DNA from: Sphingomonas aracearum
Lineage (GTDB): Bacteria; Pseudomonadota; Alphaproteobacteria; Sphingomonadales; Sphingomonadaceae
NCBI RefSeq assembly: GCF_003345355.1
Contig: NZ_QQNB01000001.1
Span: 682,001-746,000 of the forward strand
DNA length: 64,000 nucleotides
Direction of reading: 5' to 3'
Position numbers and translations under genes: made by a program. The notes under the pieces are model-generated. The model was not told the origin of the DNA. It saw only the letters and a list, made by a program, of their open reading frames with translations, and searched no databases. Below are positions 43,688 to 50,934 of this stretch, piece after piece (position 1 is the first letter of the stretch; every line of letters starts with the position of its first letter).

Positions 43688-44059
43688 TCAGGCTTTCGGC
43701 GGAAGCGGCTCGTCGCGCAGCATGCCGGCCAGGCGGCGATAGGCGTCGGTGTCGGTGATGGCCGCCGATTGCGCCTCAAGCGCGCGATAGGCCGCCAGTG
43801 CCGCCCGCCCGCCCTGCGTCAGCCGCGCTCCGCCGCGCCCGCCGCCGGGAGCGGTTTCCACCAGGCGCTCGGCAAAGCAGCGGTTCATCTCGTCCACCAG
43901 CAGCCAGGCGCGCCGGTAGCTCATGTCCAGCGCCCGCCCGGCAGCGGAGATCGAGCCGTGCGCGTCGATCGCTTCCAGCACGTCCGCCTTGCCCGGCCCC
44001 ATCGCATACCCATCGCCGCAGACCAGCTGCAGCTTCAGCTTCAGCGGGCCGAGGCGCAC
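43688..44059 (-). CDS. ModE-type winged-helix DNA-binding protein without a Mop domain
   Basis: 123 residues from GTG 44059. LGPLKLKLQLVCGDGYAMGPGK, then EAIDAHGSISAAGRALDMSYRRAWLLVDEMN and APGGGRGGARLT are the N-terminal ModE HTH of molybdate regulators. The C-terminal Mop (TOBE) pair that ModE uses to bind molybdate is absent; a single Mop domain is encoded just upstream. The two genes are separated by 2 bases (TAACCGTG). Together they may rebuild a ModE. No modABC genes are visible in the window. Confidence 0.87.
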   Translation of the reverse strand: MRLGPLKLKLQLVCGDGYAMGPGKADVLEAIDAHGSISAAGRALDMSYRRAWLLVDEMNRCFAERLVETAPGGGRGGARLTQGGRAALAAYRALEAQSAAITDTDAYRRLAGMLRDEPLPPKA

Positions 44060-44061
44060 GG

Positions 44062-44268
44062 TTACTTGGCGATCAGCACGTCGCTGGCCTTGACCAGCAC
44101 GGTCACCCGGTCGCCCGCGGCAAGGCCGAGATCGGCGATCGCCTCCTCCGTGATGCTCGCGGTGACGGTGAGGCCGCCGCCGATATCCACCTTCACCGTG
44201 CCGTTGACCGCGCCGGGCGTGATCGCCGTGACGATGCCGGGCAGCTGATTGCGTGCGCTGATCTTCAT
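44062..44268 (-). CDS. Mop (TOBE) domain protein, molbindin-like
   Basis: 68 residues forming one complete Mop domain: ISARNQLPGIVTAITPGAVNG, VKVDIGGGLTVTASITEEA, and GDRVTVLVKASDVLIAK. Single-domain Mop proteins (molbindins) assemble as hexamers binding molybdate or tungstate at domain interfaces. Immediately upstream of the ModE-type HTH gene on the same strand. It may be a molybdate store or the sensor half of a split ModE. Confidence 0.88.
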   Translation of the reverse strand: MKISARNQLPGIVTAITPGAVNGTVKVDIGGGLTVTASITEEAIADLGLAAGDRVTVLVKASDVLIAK

Positions 44269-44338
44269 GACCCCGGCATAGCGCCGCTCCTGCCGCTGCG
44301 CTACCGTCGCGGCGGCGCATCCGTGCCGAGGAGAGTTC

Positions 44339-45556
44339 ATGCAGTTCGAGCATCGCGCCGTGCCGATCGTGCTGGCCGCCGTAACGGTGGACGCAATCGG
44401 GTTCGGCATCGTCATGCCGGTGCTGCCCGAACTCATCACGGAGCTGGCCCCTGTTGACCTGCCCGCCGCGACGCGGATCTCGGGCTGGATGCTGGCGGTG
44501 TTCGCGCTGGCGCAGTTCTTCGCCGGGCCGGTGCTGGGCAACCTTGCCGACCGGTTCGGGCGGCGCCCGGTCCTGGTCGCCTCCATGGCCGCGTTCGCGC
44601 TGGACTATCTGTTGATGGCGGCCGCGCCGAGCCTCGCCTGGCTGTTCCTGGGGCGCGTGGTCGCCGGCATCACGGGGGCGACCTATGGCTCGGCCGGCGC
44701 GGTGATCGCCGACACCCACGCGCCGGACAAGCGCGCCGGCGTGTTCGGGCTGCTCGGCGCCGCGTTCGGCATCGGCTTCATGCTCGGGCCGGCATTCGGC
44801 GGGCTGGCGGCGACGATGGGCACGCGCGCCCCGTTCGTGGTGGCCGCGATCCTGGCCGGCGGCAGCGCGCTCGCCCTGGCGCTGTTCCTGCCGGAAACGC
44901 TGGCGAACGAGAACCGGCGGCCGTTCCGCTGGCGCGACGCGCATGTGATCGGCGCGTTCCGCCCGCTGTTCGCCGCCGGCAGCGCCGCTCCCCTGCTGGT
45001 GGCATGGTTCCTGTGGCAGCTCGGCAGCATGGTCTATCCGGCGACCTGGTCCTTCTGGGCGGCGATCCGCTTCGGCTGGGACGCGACGGCGATCGGCTGG
45101 AGCCTCGCCTGGGTCGGCTTCCTGACGGTGCTGGTGCAGCTGCTGATGACCGAGCGCGCGGTGAGGCGGCTGGGCGAGCGCGGGGCGGGCGTGCTCGGGC
45201 TTGTCGCCGGCGCGGTGGGCATGTTCGGCTGCGCGGTCGTCACCGCAAGCTGGCAGATCTATGTGCTGTTCGTGATCGTCGCCGTGGACGCATTGGCCTA
45301 TCCGGCGCTGAACGGATTGGCGACACGCATGGTGGACGCCAGCCGGCAGGGCGGCTTGCAGGGCGGCCTCAACAGCCTGAACTCGGTGGCGCAGATCCTG
45401 GGCCCGCTGATCGCCGCGCAAAGCCTCGCCGCCGGCGCACAGGCCGGGTTCGACGGCGCCGCCTTCGTGCTGGCGGGCGGCATGATGGCGCTCGCCGCGC
45501 TGATCGTCGCGGTGGGGCTGCCACGCGTGGCGGCGGCGGCGGACGTGAAGGGTTAG
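44339..45556 (+). CDS. MFS efflux transporter (TetA-like)
   Basis: 405 residues, 12 membrane helices. Helix 1 DAIGFGIVMPVLPELI and loop 2-3 GNLADRFGRRPVLVASM (motif A) belong to the TCR/TetA-type drug:H+ antiporter group, and GPAFGGLAATMG is motif C of antiporters. Divergent from the Mop/ModE-like genes with a 70-base gap. Substrate unknown; the group includes tetracycline pumps and many uncharacterised efflux proteins, so resistance cannot be claimed. Confidence 0.87.
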   Translation: MQFEHRAVPIVLAAVTVDAIGFGIVMPVLPELITELAPVDLPAATRISGWMLAVFALAQFFAGPVLGNLADRFGRRPVLVASMAAFALDYLLMAAAPSLAWLFLGRVVAGITGATYGSAGAVIADTHAPDKRAGVFGLLGAAFGIGFMLGPAFGGLAATMGTRAPFVVAAILAGGSALALALFLPETLANENRRPFRWRDAHVIGAFRPLFAAGSAAPLLVAWFLWQLGSMVYPATWSFWAAIRFGWDATAIGWSLAWVGFLTVLVQLLMTERAVRRLGERGAGVLGLVAGAVGMFGCAVVTASWQIYVLFVIVAVDALAYPALNGLATRMVDASRQGGLQGGLNSLNSVAQILGPLIAAQSLAAGAQAGFDGAAFVLAGGMMALAALIVAVGLPRVAAAADVKG

Positions 45557-45632
45557 CCGGGGAGAGGCGGCCGGCGGACGCACACGGACGGGTCTGCATC
45601 GGAGCGCCGGCGCAGATGGCGGATCGGCGGCG

Positions 45633-45784
45633 CGCTTGCGGGGACGCCCCTCCACCAGCCTGCGGCTGGTTCCCCTCGCCGTAGGGCGGGGAGGATCGGA
45701 AATGACGGAAGGTGGTCGCTTGCGGCCCGGCCCCTCCACCAGCCTGCGGCTGGTCCCCCTCCCCGCAGAGCGGGGAGGATACGT
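45633..45784. repeat. Two tandem copies of a palindromic repeat
   Basis: Two near-identical units of about 67 bases (45633-45699 and 45717-45784), each CGCTTGCGG...CCCCTCCACCAGCC-TGC-GGCTGGT...GCGGGGAGGAT. Each contains an ACCAGCC/GGCTGGT hairpin and a CCCCTC/GCGGGGAGG hairpin. They immediately follow the MFS gene; a sphingomonad-type REP doublet. Confidence 0.8.
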
Positions 45785-46200
45785 GCGGCGGACGCACGTG
45801 TGCGCTGCCTGGAAAACCAAGGGAAAGGGATCGACCGGCGCGTCCTAGCCACGGTTTTGCACCCGGGGCTCGACGACTTTTGAGACACTCGCTACACTAC
45901 GAAGCGTCGAGACTTCTTGTATCTGCCGGGTATCGGCGACGCCCCCGGTACTCTGCCGCACCGGCTCTGGCATGGAGATTGAGTTGAACCGCTGTCACCG
46001 GTTCCGCTCGCCCTCCGGACGTCTTCAAACCTTCCCCGACCCTGATGAACGGACATCCGACTTGTATTCCCGGATGGCTCCGCGCCGGTCGATCGCCGGG
46101 CATGGTGCTTGTGACGGCACCACCACCGGCTGCTTTCGTTCAACCCCGCCGCAGGCCCTTACCGCGGTTCTGAACCGCTGCGGCGTATAGCCATATGGGT
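45785..46200. other. About 400 bases without a recognised gene
   Basis: A stretch with lower G+C and no frame showing coding-like composition on either strand; frames of 68-83 codons here have no recognisable motif. I also looked for tmRNA, RNase P and 6S RNA signatures and saw none. GAGACACTCGCTACACTACG and TTGAACCGCTGTCACCGGTTC (split: TTGAACCGCTG TCACCGGTTC) are locally self-complementary. It could be a decayed gene or an RNA gene. Confidence 0.4.
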
Positions 46201-46216
46201 TCGTGTTGTCAAGCTC

Positions 46217-46328
46217 CTTGTTCCCCGGCGAAAGGCCGGGGTCCAGTTGGGGGCGGGTGGTTGGGGGTTCTCGCGCTGCAACCTGGGCCTTCCCAACTAG
46301 GCCCCGGCCTTCGCCGGGGAACGGAAGG
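46217..46328. repeat. REP-like inverted repeat
   Basis: Arms 46217-46250 (CCTTGTTCCCCGGCGAAAGG...) and 46292-46327 (...CCTTCGCCGGGGAACGGAAGG) pair with few mismatches, including CCAGTTGGG with CCCAACTAG. Each arm holds a CCCCGGC/GCCGGGG palindrome. A third, distinct repeat family in this gene-free kilobase. Confidence 0.75.
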
Positions 46329-46335
46329 AGGGTGG

Positions 46336-46510
46336 GTTCACGCGGAGGCGCGGAGGCGCGGAGGAGGGCGTGCGTCAGGAGAGCGGGTGGCCGTCTAACG
46401 GGATTACTGACGCGCTTTGCGCGTCGATCCTCTCTCTCTCTCTCTCTCTCTCTGCGCCTCCGCGCCTCCGCGTGAACATACCGTCTTCGCGGCTTCGCGG
46501 CTTCGCGTGA
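46336..46510. repeat. Large inverted repeat flanking a (CT)12 microsatellite
   Basis: GTTCACGCGGAGGCGCGGAGG (46336-46356) is mirrored by CCTCCGCGCCTCCGCGTGAAC ending at 46477 (each given from its 20-base core GTTCACGCGGAGGCGCGGAG). Between them lies (CT)12 at 46430-46453. Immediately after the right arm there are three TTCGCGGC-type units (46485-46510), again ending GCGTGAAC. Simple-repeat length may vary by slippage. Confidence 0.8.
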
Positions 46511-46537
46511 ACAGACCTCCTTTGCGCCCCTACCCCT

Positions 46538-47152
46538 TTACGCCTGCGCACTCGGCCGGGCGGAGGCGCGGGCGTGCCAGTTGTGCAGGTGCGGCACATC
46601 CTCCGGCAGGGGCATGCCGATGAAGGCGGCGAAGTCGAGCGTGGTCAGCAGCAGGATGTCGGCCATCGTGTAGCTCTCCGCGGCCAGCCACGCGCGCCCG
46701 TCCAGCGCGGCATCGAACTCGCGCATGGCATGCACGACCCGCGGACGCTGGCTTTCGCCAAAGTCGGTATATTGGTGCTTCACGACCCGCGCCGTGAACG
46801 GATGCGTGTGCACCCACACCATCGACAGGGGCGACATCAGGCGCAGCTCGACCCGCCGCATCCACATGTCCACCCGCGCCGCGCCCAGCGCTCCCGTTCC
46901 GAACAGCGGCGGATCGGGGTGCAGCGCCTCGAAATAGCGGCAGATGGCGACGCTTTCCGTCAGCACCGTGCCGTCGTCCAGCTCCAGCGCGGGGATCTGG
47001 CCCAGCGGATTGACCTGGAGGAACGCCTCGCTGCGATGCTCGCCGCGCGGGATGGAATGCTGCGTCATCGGCACTTCCAGCCCCTTTTCGGCCAGGAAGA
47101 TGCGCACGCGGCGCGGATTGGGCGCCGGATTGACGGCATCGTGGAACAGCAT
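46538..47152 (-). CDS. Glutathione S-transferase family protein
   Basis: 204 residues. Thioredoxin-like N-terminal domain (LFHDAVNPAPNPRRVRIFLAEKGL; NPLGQIPALELDDGTVLTESVAICRY, with the cis-Pro and the ES motif binding the gamma-glutamyl group) and an all-helical C-terminal domain ending in YTMADILLLTTLDFA. ATG 47152 has GGGGAGGA upstream. Probably conjugates or isomerises electrophilic substrates. Divergent from the acyl-CoA ligase with 102 bases between them. Confidence 0.88.
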   Translation of the reverse strand: MLFHDAVNPAPNPRRVRIFLAEKGLEVPMTQHSIPRGEHRSEAFLQVNPLGQIPALELDDGTVLTESVAICRYFEALHPDPPLFGTGALGAARVDMWMRRVELRLMSPLSMVWVHTHPFTARVVKHQYTDFGESQRPRVVHAMREFDAALDGRAWLAAESYTMADILLLTTLDFAAFIGMPLPEDVPHLHNWHARASARPSAQA

Positions 47153-47254
47153 TCCTCCCCTTTCCCGCGCCGAACGCGGATTGTTTTTAGAAGATCGCGT
47201 ATGGCATTCTTTATCCCGATCGCCTAGCAAATCAGCGAACGGGAATGGAGAAAC

Positions 47255-48790
47255 ATGGTGACGGCGCGTGATCTGCTGCTGGGCGAGTTCGCCACCCTGC
47301 CCGATCTGATCGCCGCCCATGCGCAGGAGCGCGGCGAGCGGACGGCGGTGGCCGACGAGCAGCGCTCGATGACCTATGCAGCGCTCGACCGCGCCATGGA
47401 CCGGGTGGCCGCGGCCTTGCAGCGCGACGGCATCGGCCAGGGCCAGGCAGTGGCGATCCTGGCGGCGTCATCGGTGGAATATGCCGCGGTGTTCCTGGGT
47501 GCGGTGCGCGCCGGGTGCGTCGCCGCGCCCCTCTCCCCTTCCGCAACGCCCGAAGCGCTGGCGGCGATGATCGCCGATTGCGGCGCGCCGATCCTGTTCG
47601 CCGACGCCGACAATGCCGAAGCGCTGCGGCACCAGAGCGTGACCGCCGGGATCGTGCGGCTGGACCTGCCCGCGTTCGAGGCGTGGCTGGCCCCGCCCGG
47701 CAGCCGCCCGCAGCCGGTGGCGATCCGCCCGCAGGACGGCTTCAACCTGCTCTATTCCTCCGGCACCACCGGCGTGCCGAAAGGCATCGTGCAGAGCCAC
47801 GCGATGCGCTGGGCGCATATCGGGCGCAACGCGGCGAGCGGGTTCGACGAAGCGGTGACGATGATCTCCACCCCGCTTTATTCCAACACCACGCTGGTCA
47901 GCTTCCTGCCGACGCTCGGCTGGGGCGGCACGGTGGTGCTGATGAAGAAGTTCGACGCCCGCCGCTACCTGGAGCTGGCCCAGGCGCACCGCGCGACGCA
48001 CACCATGCTGGTGCCGGTGCAATACCAGCGGCTGATGGCGGTGCCCGATTTCGACAGCTTCGACCTGTCGAGCTTCCGGCTGAAGACGTCCACCTCGGCG
48101 CCCTTCTCGGCTGCGCTGAAGGCGGAGGTGGTGCGGCGCTGGCCGGGGCTGCTGGTCGAGTTCTACGGCATGACCGAGGGCGGCGCCTCCACCGGGCTGA
48201 ACGCCAGCATGTTCCCGGACAAGCTGCACACGGTGGGCCAGCCGCTGCCCGGCCACGAGATACGCCTGATCGACGAGGACGGCCGCGAAGTGCCGCCGGG
48301 GGAGACGGGCGAGGTGGTCGGCCGCTCCCCGGCGATGATGACCGGCTATCACGGGCGGGCGGAGGCGACGCGCGAGGCGGAATGGCATGACTCGGAGGGC
48401 AATCGCTACATCCGCCACGGCGATCTCGGCCGGTTCGACGCGGACGGCTTCCTGATCCTGATGGACCGCAAGAAGGATCTCATCATCTCCGGCGGCTTCA
48501 ACATCTATCCGGTCGATCTCGAAGCGGTGCTGCGCGAGCATCCGGCGGTGGCCGAGTGCACCGTGATCGGCGCCCCGAGCGAGGCGTGGGGCGAAACGCC
48601 GGTCGGCTTCTACGTGCCGCATACGGGCGTGGGCGCCAGCGCGGAGGAGGTCCGCGAGTGGACCAACGCGCGGCTCGGCAAGACGCAGCGATTGTCCGCG
48701 CTGTACCCGATCGAGGAGTTGCCGCGCAGCGCGATCGGCAAGGTGCTGAAGCGCGAACTGCGCGAGCGGTTGAAGGAGATCGCGGCATGA
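47255..48790 (+). CDS. Acyl-CoA synthetase (AMP-forming), class I adenylate-forming enzyme
   Basis: 511 residues. P-loop LLYSSGTTGVPKGIV near residue 165, FYGMTEGG for the A5 motif, HGDLGRFDADGFLILMDRKKD for the A7-A8 hinge, and IGKVLKRELRE with the catalytic lysine near the C-terminus. Activates a medium or aromatic carboxylic acid to its CoA thioester; substrate not determinable. GGAG 5 bases before ATG 47255. ATGA overlap with the following thioesterase, so activation and hydrolysis of the thioester are co-expressed. Confidence 0.93.
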   Translation: MVTARDLLLGEFATLPDLIAAHAQERGERTAVADEQRSMTYAALDRAMDRVAAALQRDGIGQGQAVAILAASSVEYAAVFLGAVRAGCVAAPLSPSATPEALAAMIADCGAPILFADADNAEALRHQSVTAGIVRLDLPAFEAWLAPPGSRPQPVAIRPQDGFNLLYSSGTTGVPKGIVQSHAMRWAHIGRNAASGFDEAVTMISTPLYSNTTLVSFLPTLGWGGTVVLMKKFDARRYLELAQAHRATHTMLVPVQYQRLMAVPDFDSFDLSSFRLKTSTSAPFSAALKAEVVRRWPGLLVEFYGMTEGGASTGLNASMFPDKLHTVGQPLPGHEIRLIDEDGREVPPGETGEVVGRSPAMMTGYHGRAEATREAEWHDSEGNRYIRHGDLGRFDADGFLILMDRKKDLIISGGFNIYPVDLEAVLREHPAVAECTVIGAPSEAWGETPVGFYVPHTGVGASAEEVREWTNARLGKTQRLSALYPIEELPRSAIGKVLKRELRERLKEIAA

Positions 48791-49560
48791 CCTCCCTTCC
48801 CGCGCTGCTCGCCGCCGCCGAGCCGGTCGAGGGCGGCTTTCGCGCGCACGTCCCCGCCAACTGGCTGCAGGGGCGCACCGCATATGGCGGCTTCTCCTCC
48901 GCGCTGGCGCTGGAGGCGGCGCTGCGCTGCGAGCCGGACCTGCCGCCGCTCAGATCGGCGCAGATCGCCTTTATCGGCCCGCTCGCAGGCGCCGTGACCG
49001 TGACCGCCACCAAGCTGCGGCGCGGGCGCAACGCCGCGTTCGTGCAGGCGGACGTCACCTCGGACGCGGGGCTCGGCCTGCGCGCGACGTTCGTGTTCAT
49101 GGCGGAGCGCGAGTCGGCGGTCCGCCACGATGCCGGGCTCGCCACCGATCGCCGCCCGCCGGCGCCCGACCAGGCGCTGTACCAGGGGCCGCCGGAATTC
49201 TTCACGAGCAACTTCCAGTTCCTGGACCTCAAGGCCGAGGCGCACGGCCCGACCGAATGGCTGCGCTGGGGCCGGTTGATCGAGCGCGAGGGGCTGCATC
49301 CCGCCGTGGAGCTGATGGCGGTGGCCGATGCCCTGCCCCCTGCCGCGATGAAGCTGCTCGGCAGCTTCGGGCCGGTTTCCTCGCTCACCTGGCAACTGAA
49401 CCTCACCACCTCCCCGCCGCAGACGCAGGACGGCTGGTGGCTGCTCCGCGCCGAAGCGGACGCGGCGGCGGGCGGCAGCTCCAGCCAGAACATGACGTTG
49501 TGGAATGCCGAGGGGCTGCTGGCCGTGCAGGCGATGCAGAGCGTGGCGCTGTTCGTCTGA
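48787..49560 (+). CDS. Acyl-CoA thioesterase family protein (double hotdog)
   Basis: 257 residues. Begins ATGA-overlapped with the acyl-CoA ligase. LQGRTAYGGFSSALALEAA near residue 30 resembles the substrate loop of TesB-type/thioesterase-like double-hotdog proteins, and the C-terminal half repeats the pattern (SSSQNMTLWNAEGLLAVQAMQS). The active-site Asp/Gln of TesB cannot be placed with certainty. It probably hydrolyses or buffers the CoA ester made by its partner. Confidence 0.83.
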   Translation: MTSLPALLAAAEPVEGGFRAHVPANWLQGRTAYGGFSSALALEAALRCEPDLPPLRSAQIAFIGPLAGAVTVTATKLRRGRNAAFVQADVTSDAGLGLRATFVFMAERESAVRHDAGLATDRRPPAPDQALYQGPPEFFTSNFQFLDLKAEAHGPTEWLRWGRLIEREGLHPAVELMAVADALPPAAMKLLGSFGPVSSLTWQLNLTTSPPQTQDGWWLLRAEADAAAGGSSSQNMTLWNAEGLLAVQAMQSVALFV

Positions 49561-49564
49561 TCGC

Positions 49565-49614
49565 TTGCGACACTTTGCGACAATTGCCGCTTTCCGCGAC
49601 ACACCGTAGCGACA
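49565..49614 (+). promoter_or_regulatory. TTGCGACA direct repeats, probable response-regulator site
   Basis: TTGCGACA occurs at 49565-49572 and 49575-49582, a 10-bp helical period, with further GCGACA at 49596-49601 and 49609-49614. Tandem half-sites one turn apart are the typical target of OmpR-family regulators, and such a regulator is encoded two genes downstream, so autoregulation is likely. Confidence 0.55.
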
Positions 49615-49678
49615 GCTTGCAGGGAAAAGGCCGGTGACGGCGCGGGATCGGCCGCGTCGCACCGGGGAAGGCTTTTCC

Positions 49679-50131
49679 ATGAACACGCTCGTTCTCGCCG
49701 CGGCGCTGGCCGGCGGCCTCCTCGCGAATGCCGCGGTGGCGCAGGACGCCGCACCGCAGGGGCCGCGAGGCGGCGGCATCATGATGCGCGCGGACGCCAA
49801 TGGCGACGGCAAGATCTCCCGCCAGGAATATCTGGCGCAGGTGACGCAGCGCTTCACGCGACGCGATGCCGACAAGGACGGCGTGTTGTCCGGCGACGAG
49901 CTTGCCGGACCGATGCGCGGTGGCGAGGGCGACACCGCGCGGACCGGCCTGAACCGTGCGCAGCAGCGCTCGGACACCAACGGCGACGGCAAGATCAGCC
50001 AGGCCGAGGATCAGGCCGCGGCCACCGCCCGCTTCGACCGGCTCGACACGAACAAGGACGGCGCGATCGACGCGGCCGAGAGGAGCGCGATGCGCATGCC
50101 GCCGCGCCAGGGATCCCCCGCGGGCCAGTAA
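49679..50131 (+). CDS. EF-hand calcium-binding exported protein
   Basis: 150 residues. Signal peptide NTLVLAAALAGGLLANAAVAQ. Four EF-hand loops: DANGDGKISRQE, DADKDGVLSGDE, DTNGDGKISQAE and DTNKDGAIDAAE, all with Asp at positions 1, 3 and 5 and Glu at 12, so calcium binding is likely. RBS GGGGAAGG before ATG 49679. It precedes a response regulator/histidine kinase pair, suggesting a periplasmic calcium or metal sensor feeding the kinase, or a target of the system. Confidence 0.9.
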   Translation: MNTLVLAAALAGGLLANAAVAQDAAPQGPRGGGIMMRADANGDGKISRQEYLAQVTQRFTRRDADKDGVLSGDELAGPMRGGEGDTARTGLNRAQQRSDTNGDGKISQAEDQAAATARFDRLDTNKDGAIDAAERSAMRMPPRQGSPAGQ

Positions 50132-50145
50132 GCGGCCCGCTTCCT

Positions 50146-50183
50146 GGCCGGACGGCGGCTCCCCTGCCGTCCGGCCCCTTTCT
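50146..50183 (+). terminator. Hairpin terminator
   Basis: Eleven-bp perfect stem GGCCGGACGGC (50146-50156) and GCCGTCCGGCC (50166-50176), 9-base loop, followed by CCTTTCTT. It stands between the EF-hand gene and the response regulator, so it may attenuate rather than abolish downstream expression. Confidence 0.75.
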
Positions 50184-50196
50184 TCAGGGTTCCGCC

Positions 50197-50934
50197 ATGC
50201 TACAGCCCGAGGCCATGGGAGACACGCCGCACCTGCTGCTCGTCGACGACGAACGCTCGATCCGCGAACCGCTCGCGCAATATCTCACGAAGCAGGGCTT
50301 CCGCGTCACCCAGTCCGGCGACGCGGAAAGCGCGCGCACCCGGCTGGCGGCCTATGCCATCGATCTCGTGATCCTGGACATCATGATGCCGGGCGAGGAC
50401 GGCCTCAGCCTGTGCCGCCATATCCGCGAGACCAGCGAGACGCCGGTGATCCTGCTCACCGCCCGGTCGGAGGAGACGGACCGCATCGTCGGGCTGGAAA
50501 TGGGCGCGGACGATTATGTGGTGAAGCCGTTCTCGCCGCGCGAGCTGGCCGCCCGGGTCAAGGTGATCCTGCGCCGCGCGGCAGGCGGCGGCATGCGGCA
50601 GCACGCGCCGGATTCCGGCTCGTTCGCCTTTGCCGGCTGGGTGCTGAAATCGGGCGAGCGCGCGCTGGTGGACCGCGAGGGCGTGTCCGTGCCACTGTCC
50701 ACCGGCGAGTACAACCTGCTCCATGCCCTGGTGACGCGGCCCCGCCAGGTGCTGACCCGCGACCAGCTGCTGGACCTCACCCAGGGGCGCGAGGCGGCGG
50801 CGTTCGACCGCGCGATCGACAATCAGGTGAGCCGCCTGCGCAAGAAGATCGAGGGCGACCCGAAGAATCCCGAGCTCATCAAGACGGTCTGGGGTGGCGG
50901 ATACACGCTGGCGGCGGAGGTGACGCGGCTGTGA
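50197..50934 (+). CDS. Response regulator, OmpR family
   Basis: 245 residues. Receiver domain with VDDERSIREPL acidic pocket, phosphoacceptor Asp61 in LVILDIMMPGEDG, LTARSEE and KPF lysine; then an OmpR winged helix ending KTVWGGGYTLAAEV. ATG 50197; ATG 50215 is an alternative. GTGA overlap with the histidine kinase gene. It most likely binds the TTGCGACA repeats upstream of the EF-hand gene. Confidence 0.95.
   Translation: MLQPEAMGDTPHLLLVDDERSIREPLAQYLTKQGFRVTQSGDAESARTRLAAYAIDLVILDIMMPGEDGLSLCRHIRETSETPVILLTARSEETDRIVGLEMGADDYVVKPFSPRELAARVKVILRRAAGGGMRQHAPDSGSFAFAGWVLKSGERALVDREGVSVPLSTGEYNLLHALVTRPRQVLTRDQLLDLTQGREAAAFDRAIDNQVSRLRKKIEGDPKNPELIKTVWGGGYTLAAEVTRL

Noticed and set aside
44339..45556. 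Tetracycline resistance gene
   Set aside because: Only the broad TetA-like MFS family can be seen; no regulator TetR or other resistance context supports a specific drug.
45785..46200. Possible tmRNA, RNase P or 6S RNA
   Set aside because: I looked for the conserved tag/acceptor and P4-type segments and found none; only local self-complementarity.
46195..46475. Short plus-strand frames across the repeat cluster
   Set aside because: They consist of translated repeats (for example the CT tract giving Leu-Ser runs) and have no RBS.
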